Part shown: piece by piece, positions 1-8,275 of the stretch | How the letters are laid out: every line of letters starts with the position of its first letter | How positions within the stretch are numbered: position 1 is the stretch's first letter | Assembly (NCBI RefSeq): GCF_034119865.1 | Contig: NZ_CP139421.1 | Span: forward strand, 1,178,001-1,242,000 | DNA: 64,000 nucleotides | Source: Algoriphagus sp. NG3 | GTDB lineage: Bacteria; Bacteroidota; Bacteroidia; Cytophagales; Cyclobacteriaceae | Direction: 5' to 3' | The notes under the pieces: model-generated | What the model was told of the DNA's origin: nothing | Database searches by the model: none | What the model saw: the letters and a program-made list of their open reading frames with translations, nothing else | Made by a program: the position numbers and the translations under genes

Positions 1-315
1 TGTGGGGCTATTTTTTTGGTTGCGTTTGGTTTGCAAAAGGACTTTGTGTAAAAGATGGTTTTGGCCTTATTCTATTTTATAATAATGCACGTGGTTACTC
101 TGTAAACCTTTATTTTTTATAAGCTTTTTTACTTATAAAAGTATCCTGTGCTATCATGGATGGTTTGTTTTGTCAAAGTATATGTATATGGGGTTGGTAA
201 AAGCAAAAAAGGCCAGCATTTGCTGACCTTTTTCTAAAGAAGAGTTTTGAATAATTGTTACCCTTAAGTTTTTGGTTTGGGCATATCTCAGACTTGCTCC
301 TGTGTTTCGGGAAAG
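1..315. other. Intergenic opening segment
   Basis: AT-rich stretch with no convincing gene. Reading frame 1 is open from the window edge to a TAA at 49-51 (17 codons, hydrophobic). This could be the tail of a plus-strand gene starting before the window, but it is too short to judge. The only clear element is the hairpin at 205-233, annotated separately. Confidence 0.5.
205..233. terminator. Bidirectional Rho-independent terminator
   Basis: An A-rich arm, then GGcCAGCA and TGCTGaCC, then a T run form a hairpin flanked by As on one side and Ts on the other. It can terminate the DUF1080 gene arriving on the minus strand (its stop is at 316) and any plus-strand transcript entering from the left. 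Confidence 0.65.
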
Positions 316-1698
316 TTAGTTCAGCTGTTTGATTTTTATATTCCTGAAACTTACTTCATCACCATGATCCTGTAGGAGTATATGTCCTTTCTCGGCTTCT
401 CCAAAATTCTCCCACTTTTCATACTTACTGATGGCTACCAAATCACGATATTCTTGGGAGCCTCTTTCATATTCCACTACTTTTACCCCGTTCAGGTAGT
501 GGGCCACCTTGTTATCAGGTGTCACTACTACTCTTCCTTTGTTCCATTCTCCTATAGGCTTTATGAACCTGCCGTTTTTATCAGCTTTTATCAGATCGTA
601 TAAAGAAGCCAGGGTACGGTTACCCTCTCTGCCCATTTTGGCATCTGGATGCTTTTCATCGTCTAGGATCTGATATTCCAACCCAATGGCAGACCCCTTG
701 TTTCCTTCAGAAAGTGTGACGAAATATTTCACACCGGAATTGGCACCTTCGCTCAGCTTGAATTCGAATGCCAGGTCAAAAGCTGAAAATTGCTCTTTGG
801 TCACAATATCCCCGGCATTGGCGGACTCTCTTCCGTCTGTAGCTGCAATAGTCAGAATTCCATCTTTAACGGACCATCCTGATTCGGGGAATGTTTCCTT
901 ATAGGCACCTTTCCACCCATCCGCATTCTGCCCGTTGAAAAGCAATTTCCATCCCTTGCTTTTTTCATATGTTGTCAATGTGTTCAAGCTATTGTTGACT
1001 ACAAATACATCTTTGTTAAATGCTTTTGGTTCAAGGTTTTCAGTTTGGATCCGTACATTTTTAAACGTGGTCTTTCTGCCTGCATCTTCTGGATTTTGGA
1101 TGCTATGAACCTGCAAGCCTATGAATCCAGTTTTATCCATATCATCCACCACATAGGCTACTTCCTGCCCATTGATCCAGGTTTTGATTTCATTGCCTAC
1201 GGCCTCTATCCTGTAATGATTGAATTCCCCCATTTTGAAGGCGGATTTTGCTTCTGGATTCAGATCCAGGGGGTATAGCCATCCTCTTCTGGCTTCATCA
1301 TACACGCCCCCAGACCAGGCTCTTTCCGAAGGGTCTGCTTCAATTTGGTATCCATAAACCAAGCCTTGCCCATCTCTGGCTGCCGGATCAAACTGTCCTC
1401 TGGCCATCACTCCGGAATTGCTGGAAAGGTGTTCGATCTTTAGATCGAGTTCCAGGATAAAATCCCCGTAGGTTTCCTCCGTAATCAAAAAAGTGTTGGG
1501 AGATCCGGCTACTGCCACTCCTTCGATAGTTCCATCTACCACATCAAAGGTGGCGGTTCCGGCTACTGCCTTCCATCCGCTAAGATCTTTGCCATTAAAC
1601 AGATCAGTCCAGCCATCATCCGCTTTTTGTTCGCCTGCACAGCTTGCCAGCGCAAAAGAAGTGAATAATGCCGCGAGTACGTTTCGGGTGTATTTCAT
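316..1698 (-). CDS. Two-domain DUF1080 (3-keto-disaccharide hydrolase family) lipoprotein
   Basis: 460-residue exported lipoprotein. The ATG at 1696-1698 is preferred over an upstream in-frame start, because it places a basic, hydrophobic signal and the lipobox LASC directly at the N terminus. Two DUF1080 (3-keto-disaccharide hydrolase-like, concanavalin-fold) domains follow. They begin at the parallel motifs GWTDLFNGKDLSGW (about residue 30) and GWKLLFNGQNADGW (about residue 250). Most family members have one copy, so this looks like an internal duplication. Characterised relatives hydrolyse or eliminate 3-keto-glycosides formed by Gfo/Idh-type dehydrogenases; the substrate here is unknown. 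It is transcribed alone and ends at the 205-233 hairpin. The Gfo/Idh genes at 23.1-25.9 kb are possible functional partners (inference). Confidence 0.88.
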   Translation of the reverse strand: MKYTRNVLAALFTSFALASCAGEQKADDGWTDLFNGKDLSGWKAVAGTATFDVVDGTIEGVAVAGSPNTFLITEETYGDFILELDLKIEHLSSNSGVMARGQFDPAARDGQGLVYGYQIEADPSERAWSGGVYDEARRGWLYPLDLNPEAKSAFKMGEFNHYRIEAVGNEIKTWINGQEVAYVVDDMDKTGFIGLQVHSIQNPEDAGRKTTFKNVRIQTENLEPKAFNKDVFVVNNSLNTLTTYEKSKGWKLLFNGQNADGWKGAYKETFPESGWSVKDGILTIAATDGRESANAGDIVTKEQFSAFDLAFEFKLSEGANSGVKYFVTLSEGNKGSAIGLEYQILDDEKHPDAKMGREGNRTLASLYDLIKADKNGRFIKPIGEWNKGRVVVTPDNKVAHYLNGVKVVEYERGSQEYRDLVAISKYEKWENFGEAEKGHILLQDHGDEVSFRNIKIKQLN

Positions 1699-1853
1699 AA
1701 AATTGAGGTGTTGTTTGTCAATATAAAATTCAAGATTTAGGGGCATTGTGCCAAGGGGAATTCTTTTAAGTTACGCAATCGTTTGCGAGTATTCCGGATA
1801 AAAGTTAAGCAAGACTAACCTCTTTGAGACAAGCAGAGGGGAATCCGTTGATC

Positions 1854-1991
1854 TTTCATCTGGTTATTATTGATTTTTATAGGTCATATGGAATGCCCCG
1901 AATATCATCCTGCTATTCGAGGAGAACTTGTCATGGGCATTTCATCAGGTTATAATTGAATTTAATGGTCAGATGGAATCTCGCTAATCAT
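1854..1991 (+). repeat. Pair of imperfect ~50-bp direct repeats
   Basis: Copy 1 is 1854-1908 and copy 2 is 1939-1991, about 85 bases apart. Shared blocks in the same order are ttcatc, ggttat, attga, tggtca/aggtca, atggaat and aatcat. The spacing and location between divergent genes would suit tandem operator sites, but a decayed tandem duplication is equally possible. Confidence 0.55.
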
Positions 1992-2032
1992 AATCATTTT
2001 TGCATCTGAGCTTATAGTAGAGCTCGATTTCT

Positions 2033-2040
2033 TACTTTTG
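2033..2040 (+). promoter_or_regulatory. TAnnTTTG -7 box before the RlmL-like gene
   Basis: TACTTTTG is an exact match to the Bacteroidota -7 consensus TAnnTTTG. It ends 3 bases before the chosen ATG at 2044, so the transcript would be essentially leaderless. No TTTG -33 box lies at the usual 19-21 base spacing (the nearest is at 1999-2002), which lowers confidence. Confidence 0.45.
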
Positions 2041-2043
2041 CGC

Positions 2044-3207
2044 ATGCTTGATTTTAATCTCAAAGGAAAAGTTTTTGTTACCTGTAAGGACCGCTCGGTC
2101 TCATACTTGGAAAAGGAAGTCCGTGAACTTGGTTATGTGCCTGAATCTGTCTCCAGGACAGGTATAGAATTACGGGCAACCATGGAAGAGTGCATGGATC
2201 TCAACCTGTACCTTCGTACGGCCTCCCAGGTACTCTATGAAATCAAATCCTTCTACCTGCGTAATGCAGATGATATCTACCGTAGGTTCAAAGCGATTCC
2301 CTGGGAAGAGTATTTGGATGTGGATGGTTATTTCTCAGTGAATTCCGTGGCGGAGAATGAAAGCATCACTACACCCTTGATCGTCAATGTAAAAGTGAAA
2401 GACGCCATTGTAGATCGCTTTAGGGAACTGAAGGGTAGGAGACCGGATTCCGGATCAGATTTCAATGGCTTGGTTTTTCAGGTTTATTGGAAAGACACAC
2501 AATGCTCGGTATATATCAATACCTCCGGGGACACGCTGGCCAAACACGGCTACCGCAAAATACCCGGAAAAGCGCCTATGATGGAGGCTTTGGCCGCAGC
2601 TACAATCTATGCGACCGAATGGAATACCCGTGTCCCTTTTATCAATCCCATGTGCGGATCGGGTACTTTGGCAATAGAGGCAGCACTGATGGCTACCAAG
2701 CGCTATCCGGGATTGTACCGGGATGATTATTCATTCCAACATATTTTAGGGTACGATGAGGAGGCTTTTTTGGCTAAAAAGAGAAAGTTGGAAAGCAAAA
2801 TCATGGAGCTTCCGGACTTGAAGATCATAGCCTCTGATATTTCCTTACAGGCGATATCCTTTGCCCAAGAAAATGCAATAACAGCCGGGGTGGATCATAT
2901 GATTGAGTTTCAGGTATGTGACTTTGCTGAAACAGGGATTCCAGAACGTCCCCGGGGTGTGATCATGTTCAATCCAGAATATGGGGAAAGGCTAGGAGAG
3001 AATGAAGAACTCGAACTCACTTATAAGAGAATGGGGGATTTCCTGAAGCAGAAATGCGCCGGATACCGGGGCTATATTTTCACAGGAAATTTGGAATTGG
3101 CAAAGAAAATCGGGCTAAAAGCGAATAGGAGAATAGAATTCTGGAATGGGACAATCGATTGCCGATTGCTGAAGTATGAACTGTACGAGGGGAAAAAAGA
3201 GGAATGA
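2044..3207 (+). CDS. THUMP-domain class I SAM-dependent RNA methyltransferase (RlmL N-terminal type)
   Basis: 387-residue cytoplasmic enzyme predicted to make an N2-methylguanosine in 23S rRNA, like the first half of E. coli RlmL/YcbY. An N-terminal ferredoxin-like/THUMP RNA-binding region (about residues 1-150) precedes a Rossmann methyltransferase domain. SAM motif I reads NPMCGSGTLAIEAA and the catalytic motif IV reads FNPEYGERLG. The usual NPPY is NPEY here. The ATG at 2044 is chosen; the upstream in-frame TTG at 2038 lies inside the -7 promoter box. It is a single-gene unit convergent with the DUF4301 gene across a palindromic repeat. The exact target base is not shown by the sequence. 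Confidence 0.88.
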   Translation: MLDFNLKGKVFVTCKDRSVSYLEKEVRELGYVPESVSRTGIELRATMEECMDLNLYLRTASQVLYEIKSFYLRNADDIYRRFKAIPWEEYLDVDGYFSVNSVAENESITTPLIVNVKVKDAIVDRFRELKGRRPDSGSDFNGLVFQVYWKDTQCSVYINTSGDTLAKHGYRKIPGKAPMMEALAAATIYATEWNTRVPFINPMCGSGTLAIEAALMATKRYPGLYRDDYSFQHILGYDEEAFLAKKRKLESKIMELPDLKIIASDISLQAISFAQENAITAGVDHMIEFQVCDFAETGIPERPRGVIMFNPEYGERLGENEELELTYKRMGDFLKQKCAGYRGYIFTGNLELAKKIGLKANRRIEFWNGTIDCRLLKYELYEGKKEE

Positions 3208-3221
3208 TGTGAGCGAGTGAT

Positions 3222-3324
3222 AGTTTTCCCGCTGATTATCGCTGATAACTATCGCAGATATTCGCAGATTTAAATTTGATCGGCGTGAATCTGCGAATTT
3301 TTCTGCGTAAATCAGCGGGAAACT
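3222..3324. repeat. Palindromic 'cgcagat' interspersed repeat
   Basis: An extended palindrome lies between two convergent genes. The outer arms agttttcccgctgatt (3222-3237) and aatcagcgggaaact (3310-3324) are complementary. Inside, repeated cgcagat words on the left face tctgcg words on the right. The same vocabulary recurs at 19712-19770 and 58.7-59.3 kb. It may act as a bidirectional transcription stop, but no clean T run follows. Confidence 0.75.
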
Positions 3325-3330
3325 AAACTT

Positions 3331-4842
3331 TTATTGGTGTTCGTCTCTCAGCAGATCATTCACGGTCTTTACAGGATTGAACGTAATCAGAGGCACTTCT
3401 ACGAAAATCGTGTTCCATCCTGACATGGATCCATTCCATAGTCCGGGTAATTCCAGCGCTTTAAGATCTTTGCCGCTTTTTGACTTCTCGGTGATAAAAC
3501 CGGTCATCATATCCCTGAATTCCAGCAGGTCAAAAGACTCGCCTTTATAGTTACGGGTGGCACAGACCAAGTCCACAGGATTGAAGTGGGTAGATGCATT
3601 GAAATGCTTTTTGGAAGCAGGATCGTTCAGATCAATCTGGGCCGTTTCCAGGATCTGTAGGGATTGAAAGCCGTCCTCTTCCTTAACCCAGAAGGGACCT
3701 CCTCCAGGTTCTCCGGTGTTTTTTACCATCCCACATATACGCATAGGCCTGTTAAGTTTCATTTTAAGAAATGCTGATTTTGCCTCTAGGGATAAAGTGG
3801 AAAAATCATCTGAGAGTTTACCACCCATTTCAGTGGAAAAAACCTGTTCTGCGTAACTAACCGATGCTTCATCTGGATGATTGTCCAGCTTGTTTAAGGC
3901 TTCAAATACTTTTTCCTGTACCTCCAAAAGTAGTCCCCCAATTGCCATTTTATAATTTTTGGTTTCTTCTTTCAGTCGATCCGGAACCACATTATCCACA
4001 TTTTTGATAAAAATGAGGTCGGCAGATACATCATTAAGATTTTCAAGCAAAGCACCATGGCCTGCCGGACGGAAGAGAATATTACCATCATCTTCGGTAA
4101 ACGGGGTGTTATCGATATTCACCGCAATGGTATCGGTGGACTTTTTCTGCTGGGAATAACTGATGTCAAAGTTCACACCATGCTCTTGTTCTATTTCAGG
4201 TAGAATCTGTTCAATTTCTTGTTTGAATTTTTCTGTATGCTCAGGAGAAACCGTAAAGTGGATTTTCACCAAGGATCCTTTGCCAACGGCATATTGTACG
4301 CCTTCGATCAAGTGCTCGTATGCAGGGGTTCTCCGCCCATCTTTATAGCGGTGAAATTTAAGCAAGCCTTTTGGCAAATTACCGTAGCCAAGTCCCTCAT
4401 CAAAAAGCAAAGCAGCCAGAAGGCTTTTATAGTCTTTGGTGTCGAGCGCATGACTGATGCTGCTGCCCTGTTTTTTTAATTGCTGGTCAAGGTCTTCGTA
4501 GAAAGCGAACTTCTCGATATTATTCATGAATTTCTGCACAAAAGCGGAATTGCTGATGTCTCCATCTCCCTCCAGAAATGCAAAAAGATCCTTAAACATC
4601 CGGGATGCCGCGCCACTTGCGGGTACGAATTTCACTACTTCTATTTGGCCTGCCTTTTCAGGATAGGTCTTTAGGTAGTGCATCAAGTCCTTTTCATTGA
4701 GCACTTTAATACCATCGCCAGGAGTGGCAGGAGCTGTGATGTCCAGAAAAGGAAAACCATTTTCGAAATGCTGTATTTGTTGAGCCACCGTTTCAGGGTT
4801 CATGCCCTGCTTTAAAATCTGCTGTTTTAAATGATTTTCCAT
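3331..4842 (-). CDS. DUF4301 family protein
   Basis: 503-residue soluble protein of the DUF4301 family, widespread in Bacteroidota and without an established function. Family hallmarks seen are the N-terminal KFVPASGAASRMF stretch (about residues 70-82), which resembles a nucleotide-sugar-transferase-type phosphate loop, and GHGALLENLND near the middle. The upstream TTG of the longer open frame (4857) sits inside a TACTTTG promoter-like box, so ATG 4842 is chosen. It is transcribed alone. A nucleotidyltransferase-like fold is a guess from the SGAASRMF motif only. Confidence 0.85.
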   Translation of the reverse strand: MENHLKQQILKQGMNPETVAQQIQHFENGFPFLDITAPATPGDGIKVLNEKDLMHYLKTYPEKAGQIEVVKFVPASGAASRMFKDLFAFLEGDGDISNSAFVQKFMNNIEKFAFYEDLDQQLKKQGSSISHALDTKDYKSLLAALLFDEGLGYGNLPKGLLKFHRYKDGRRTPAYEHLIEGVQYAVGKGSLVKIHFTVSPEHTEKFKQEIEQILPEIEQEHGVNFDISYSQQKKSTDTIAVNIDNTPFTEDDGNILFRPAGHGALLENLNDVSADLIFIKNVDNVVPDRLKEETKNYKMAIGGLLLEVQEKVFEALNKLDNHPDEASVSYAEQVFSTEMGGKLSDDFSTLSLEAKSAFLKMKLNRPMRICGMVKNTGEPGGGPFWVKEEDGFQSLQILETAQIDLNDPASKKHFNASTHFNPVDLVCATRNYKGESFDLLEFRDMMTGFITEKSKSGKDLKALELPGLWNGSMSGWNTIFVEVPLITFNPVKTVNDLLRDEHQ

Positions 4843-5019
4843 AAGGTCAATTGTCAAAGTAAAAGATTAAGATAATAGGCTTTGTGACTATCCTCAAGCC
4901 TGCACAGGGATTTTTTCGAAAAACAGTAAAGGAAAGTAAGCCGTCATTGACTGGAGTGGGTTACAATCTTTAGTCCAGTTGGAAAAATTTTAAGTTCTAT
5001 GATTTCTGCTTTTCTAAAG

Positions 5020-5904
5020 CTAGTCATTGGACCAAGGTAATTGCTTGAGCAGAAACCTTATTTTTTGCCCGGGTTTCTTTTGTGACAAAATCCATAGTCC
5101 ATCCTCAGTCACTTGCAGAATTCTAGGATATCCTCCTGTAACTTGGGCATCTCTCATCAATATGATCACTTTCCCCCCAGAGGTTAGTTGCACCGTCCCC
5201 GGAAAAACAGGGGCGGTAACCATTTCCGGAAGTGAATTTGGCACTAGTTCATTCAATTGAATGGCCATTCTGTTTTTGAGATCAGAGAGGGTGAAATCGC
5301 CGGATTCCACTTGTGATTGGGATTTTTTATCCATCAGTTCCCATTCAGGGCCGGGATAGGCTTCTATTACTGTGTCTTCGGCCCAGTGGGAATTCCATTT
5401 GGCTTTGGAAGCTGTACTATCCGGAGGAAACGGACAAGAGTGATAGGGGACTTGGTCTGCTTTTTTCGCATAAACTGAGCCTGTTATTCCCTGATACCAA
5501 CTTCTGGAGCCCATGATTTCTTTACTTTGTACGCCTTGTTTGATACCTAAATAGATCACAGCCCCCGTCTGAAAGGTGCCTATTACCAAAAGGTCCCCAC
5601 TTTGTATAGCCTGAATGCCATAGGAGGAAATCTCCTGTCCATTTAGCAGTACCTTGGCTTCTGCACCGGCAAGGCAAATGGTAGTGGGAGAATCAAAGGC
5701 GACCTTAAATCCGGGATTGCAGATTTCCAGAGCAGCATCAGAGGGATTGTTTTTCAACAGATGATTTACCCAGAGTAATGCTTTCCTGTCCAAGGCGCCG
5801 GATAGAGGAACCCCATACTGGGCGAAACCCTTTCTCCCTAAATCCTGGACTGAGGTGCCTGGCCCAGTTTGGAGGATTTTCAAATACCCGATAGAATCCT
5901 TCAT
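5020..5904 (-). CDS. pxpC: 5-oxoprolinase subunit C (biotin-dependent carboxyltransferase family, KipA-like)
   Basis: 294 residues, the usual length of PxpC/KipA. It shows the N-terminal GPGTSVQDLGRKGFAQYGVP signature and PLSGALD. With PxpA and PxpB it forms the ATP-dependent prokaryotic 5-oxoprolinase, which opens damaged 5-oxoproline to glutamate in the cytoplasm. Its ATG overlaps the pxpB stop by 4 bases, making it the last gene of a tight pxpA-pxpB-pxpC operon. Stand-alone homologues are often labelled allophanate hydrolase subunit 2, but the PxpA neighbour supports the 5-oxoprolinase role. Confidence 0.92.
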   Translation of the reverse strand: MKDSIGYLKILQTGPGTSVQDLGRKGFAQYGVPLSGALDRKALLWVNHLLKNNPSDAALEICNPGFKVAFDSPTTICLAGAEAKVLLNGQEISSYGIQAIQSGDLLVIGTFQTGAVIYLGIKQGVQSKEIMGSRSWYQGITGSVYAKKADQVPYHSCPFPPDSTASKAKWNSHWAEDTVIEAYPGPEWELMDKKSQSQVESGDFTLSDLKNRMAIQLNELVPNSLPEMVTAPVFPGTVQLTSGGKVIILMRDAQVTGGYPRILQVTEDGLWILSQKKPGQKIRFLLKQLPWSND

Positions 5905-6596
5905 ATGGAACGGGGCATTTCAGATTTCATTTTTATCCGATTAAATTCCCGTTCTGAAATAGGCATAAACGTTATCCTTTCTCCTATTGAAGCAAAAACA
6001 GGTTTTTTTTGCGCCGGATCAAAGGTTGATATTGGCGTCTGGCCGATCAAGTGCCAGCCTCCTGGACTGGAGGTGGGATAAATTCCTGTCTGAGCTCCGC
6101 CGATAGCGACAGATCCAGAAGGAACCATACGGTCAGGAATGCTTTTTCTCGGGGTGTGTAGTTTTTCATTAAGCCCGTTCAAATACATAAACCCAGGTAA
6201 AAAACCAAAGAAATGGATGCGATAAAGCGGCTGGGAATGCATGAATATCAACTCTTCCCGGTTGATGTTTTTTTGTACGATTATGTTTTCAAGATCACGC
6301 CCTGTTGACGGGGAATAGCATACCGGGATCTTCCAGATTCTATCGGGTAGTTGCCATGAGAGTTCTTCCTCCCTAATGGATCTGACCCAGTGATTGACCA
6401 CAGCTGCTTCAAGAGGTCGGGACAGGACTATGACCAGAGTTTTATACCCTAGCCTCAATTCTTCTATCCACCTGTTGAATTCATGTTCGATTAGTTCTTT
6501 GAATCCCAACTGCTGCTGAAGGAGATTGTCCGAGATGTCAGAGTCCCACCCGAACTCATATAGCAAAGGTGTAATTTGCCTTATCTGTGGCTTCAC
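5901..6596 (-). CDS. pxpB: 5-oxoprolinase subunit B (KipI-like)
   Basis: 231 residues. The conserved C-terminal block GSVAIGGAQTGIYPTSSPGG and the FLPGFMYLNGL segment are typical of the PxpB/KipI/allophanate hydrolase subunit 1 family. PxpB pairs with PxpC in the catalytic complex. It overlaps pxpA and pxpC by 4 bases each, indicating translational coupling. No KipR-type regulator and no dedicated transporter is adjacent. Confidence 0.93.
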   Translation of the reverse strand: MKPQIRQITPLLYEFGWDSDISDNLLQQQLGFKELIEHEFNRWIEELRLGYKTLVIVLSRPLEAAVVNHWVRSIREEELSWQLPDRIWKIPVCYSPSTGRDLENIIVQKNINREELIFMHSQPLYRIHFFGFLPGFMYLNGLNEKLHTPRKSIPDRMVPSGSVAIGGAQTGIYPTSSPGGWHLIGQTPISTFDPAQKKPVFASIGERITFMPISEREFNRIKMKSEMPRSI

Positions 6597-7312
6597 GACC
6601 AGAATTTTTTCCGGATGAGTGGTAAAAAGTCATTGATTCCTGGATTGTCTCCATGAAAACATATGGTGTCTGCTTTTATGGGGAGTGAATTTCCTGAATC
6701 ACTCTGGAGAAATCCTTTACCGAGTAATGTCTCTAAATGGGAGGAAATATCGCTCTCAGTCACCATATGGGAACCGAACACTGATCTGGGCACCAGCCGG
6801 TAAGTGTCTAGATATCTTCTGTCTCCAAATACTTCCATACGGTGTTTTAGCCCTTTTTGAATGATATATTTCTCAAGCTCTGAATGTGGAGGGGCGAATA
6901 TAGGAGTATTGTGAAAATAGGTGGCTATAAAATCTGTCAGACTGTCTGCCAGTTCCGGATTTGCTACAGCATCGTTATAGAGTGCCCCATGGAATTTGAT
7001 ATGCTCCATGGGGATGCCTGCTTTTTCAGCAAGTTGCTCGAATTTAAGGATCTGTATCAAAATTGACTTTTTTAAATCCTTGTCCAGGATTTTCATTGTT
7101 TTTCTTCCAAAGTTTTTTGGATCCGGATAGGAGGGGTGCGCACCTACATTTTTCTTAAAGTGTATAGCCAAGGCTAATGTTTGACTGATGGAGCTTTCAT
7201 CTCCATAATGCCCCCCGCAGGCTATGCTGGCAGTATCAATGTATGGAAAGATCAGTCTTTCATCAGCTATCCCTTCGCCTAAGTCGCAGTTGATTTCCGG
7301 AAGTTTACTCAT
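6593..7312 (-). CDS. pxpA: 5-oxoprolinase subunit A (LamB/YcsF family)
   Basis: 239 residues beginning MSKLPEINCDLGEG, the family's N-terminal signature. ATG 7312 is chosen because residues upstream of it do not belong to the family. IACGGHYGDE, NVGAHPSYPDPKNFGRK and the IKFHGALYN block carry the conserved acidic and histidine residues of the deacetylase-like barrel. The family norm ACGFHAGD is ACGGHYGD here. It is the first gene of the pxpABC operon, divergent from bTHX. Confidence 0.93.
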   Translation of the reverse strand: MSKLPEINCDLGEGIADERLIFPYIDTASIACGGHYGDESSISQTLALAIHFKKNVGAHPSYPDPKNFGRKTMKILDKDLKKSILIQILKFEQLAEKAGIPMEHIKFHGALYNDAVANPELADSLTDFIATYFHNTPIFAPPHSELEKYIIQKGLKHRMEVFGDRRYLDTYRLVPRSVFGSHMVTESDISSHLETLLGKGFLQSDSGNSLPIKADTICFHGDNPGINDFLPLIRKKFWS

Positions 7313-7452
7313 GGTATTGAAGATCAAAAATCCTGCTTAAACCCACAAGAAAAAACAGTTCTAATCCCAGATTTGATGTCAAAAATGTGGAAGATTGACA
7401 TTTTCTGAAGTTTTTGATAATTTCGGAATTCATCAACTAATACTATATAACT

Positions 7453-7584
7453 ATGGGAAAAGGAGACATGAAAACCAAACGAGGCAAAGTAAACAGAGGT
7501 ACTTTTGGGGTACGTCGGCCAAAACGGGGAATCAATAAGAAGGCCCAGGCCGAAAGCTTGGATCCTAAAAAGTCAAATAAATAA
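7453..7584 (+). CDS. 30S ribosomal protein bTHX
   Basis: 43-residue, very basic protein: MGKGDMKTKRGKVNRGTFG then VRRPKRG, followed by a short lysine-rich tail. The MGKGD-KT-RGK core with TFG-RRPK is the signature of the tiny THX protein, which stabilises the 30S subunit head in Thermus and Bacteroidota. It is longer than the Thermus mature form because of a tail of about 18 residues after RRPKRG. The ATG is at 7453. It is divergent from pxpA, and a MITE-like element begins 12 bases after its stop. Confidence 0.9.
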   Translation: MGKGDMKTKRGKVNRGTFGVRRPKRGINKKAQAESLDPKKSNK

Positions 7585-7596
7585 TCATTGATGATG

Positions 7597-7752
7597 AGGC
7601 TGTGTCATAAATAAGTTTTCTTGTCAGGCTGAGCGAAGTCGAAGCCTTTTATGCGCTAATTAAGCCCATTTCACTTCCTACCCTCCAGGAGGCGGGTGCT
7701 CAACCTGCCTGACGGCAGTCAGGTGTGACAATTATGAATTATGAGACAGCCT
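7597..7752. repeat. 156-bp MITE-like element with terminal inverted repeats
   Basis: The ends aggctgtgtcataa (7597-7610) and ttatgagacagcct (7739-7752) are inverted repeats with one mismatch in 14. Inside are the phrase caggctgagcgaagtcgaag and a perfect small hairpin CCTGAC-ggca-GTCAGG (about 7707-7722). There is no coding capacity. The left end follows bTHX and the T run after the right end could terminate transcription. No clear target-site duplication was resolved by eye. Confidence 0.6.
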
Positions 7753-7765
7753 TTTTTTTAAGCCC

Positions 7766-8275
7766 TCATAAGTTATTGTAATACTTGATCAGCTCGTTGA
7801 GTTGTTTATAGTCCAGCTTTCCCTTGACCAGTTTGAGATGATGGATGATCGCCAAGGCTTTTTTCATCCTGCTTTCCGGATTTTTCACTTTGGTCACCGT
7901 ATATACCATCATCCGTTGTTTACCTGGGGTCAACGATCGGAAGTAGCTTGCGCCTTCTTCATCCTGATCCATCAATACCTGTAATTCTTCCGGCATTTCA
8001 TGGCCATATTCGCTGTGATCACGGGCTATTTTTACAGTAAAAGTAGTTTTTTCGTCTAAATTGAATCGGGATCTGAGGGTTTGATTGACTAGGATATACC
8101 AGTATTCCTTAGCTTTCATCAGTGCCATATGAAATGGGCCTTCCCCTTTGATCCACACCAGGACCCGGCGGTGGTTCTCATCCATCATCTGGAAGGAGAT
8201 ACTGTCAGTTATAGGAATATGGTGTTGCCAATGATTAAACTTAAAGACTTCCAGTTTTCCTTTGAATTCTATCAT
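7766..8275 (-). CDS. DUF1905 / YdeI-type (OmpD-associated) domain protein
   Basis: 169-residue soluble protein. The N-terminal half (MIEFKGKLE..., strand-rich, about residues 1-80) matches DUF1905. The C-terminal helical part (TPGKQRMMVYTVTKVKNPESR, about residues 115-160) matches the YdeI/OmpD-associated family, sometimes called bacteriocin-protection-like. The ATG at 8275 gives the standard family N terminus; a longer TTG reading from 8311 adds 12 residues without family character. Molecular function is unestablished. It is transcribed alone. Confidence 0.82.
   Translation of the reverse strand: MIEFKGKLEVFKFNHWQHHIPITDSISFQMMDENHRRVLVWIKGEGPFHMALMKAKEYWYILVNQTLRSRFNLDEKTTFTVKIARDHSEYGHEMPEELQVLMDQDEEGASYFRSLTPGKQRMMVYTVTKVKNPESRMKKALAIIHHLKLVKGKLDYKQLNELIKYYNNL

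Larger units (their letters stand above)
1699..2043. promoter_or_regulatory. Divergent intergenic region with a 50-bp direct repeat
   Basis: This 345-base region separates the minus-strand DUF1080 gene from the plus-strand rRNA methyltransferase gene. It holds two imperfect direct copies of about 50 bases (1854-1908 and 1939-1991), annotated separately. An exact TAnnTTTG box (TACTTTTG, 2033-2040) lies just before the methyltransferase ATG. No other gene is seen. Confidence 0.6.

Noticed and set aside
1..51. Open frame from the window edge to TAA as the tail of an upstream gene.
   Set aside because: Seventeen codons are too few to judge, and the nearest terminator lies 150 bases further on.
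5020..7312. The pxp operon as an allophanate hydrolase/urea carboxylase system.
   Set aside because: A LamB/YcsF-type PxpA gene is coupled to the two subunits and no urea carboxylase is present, so 5-oxoprolinase is the better reading.
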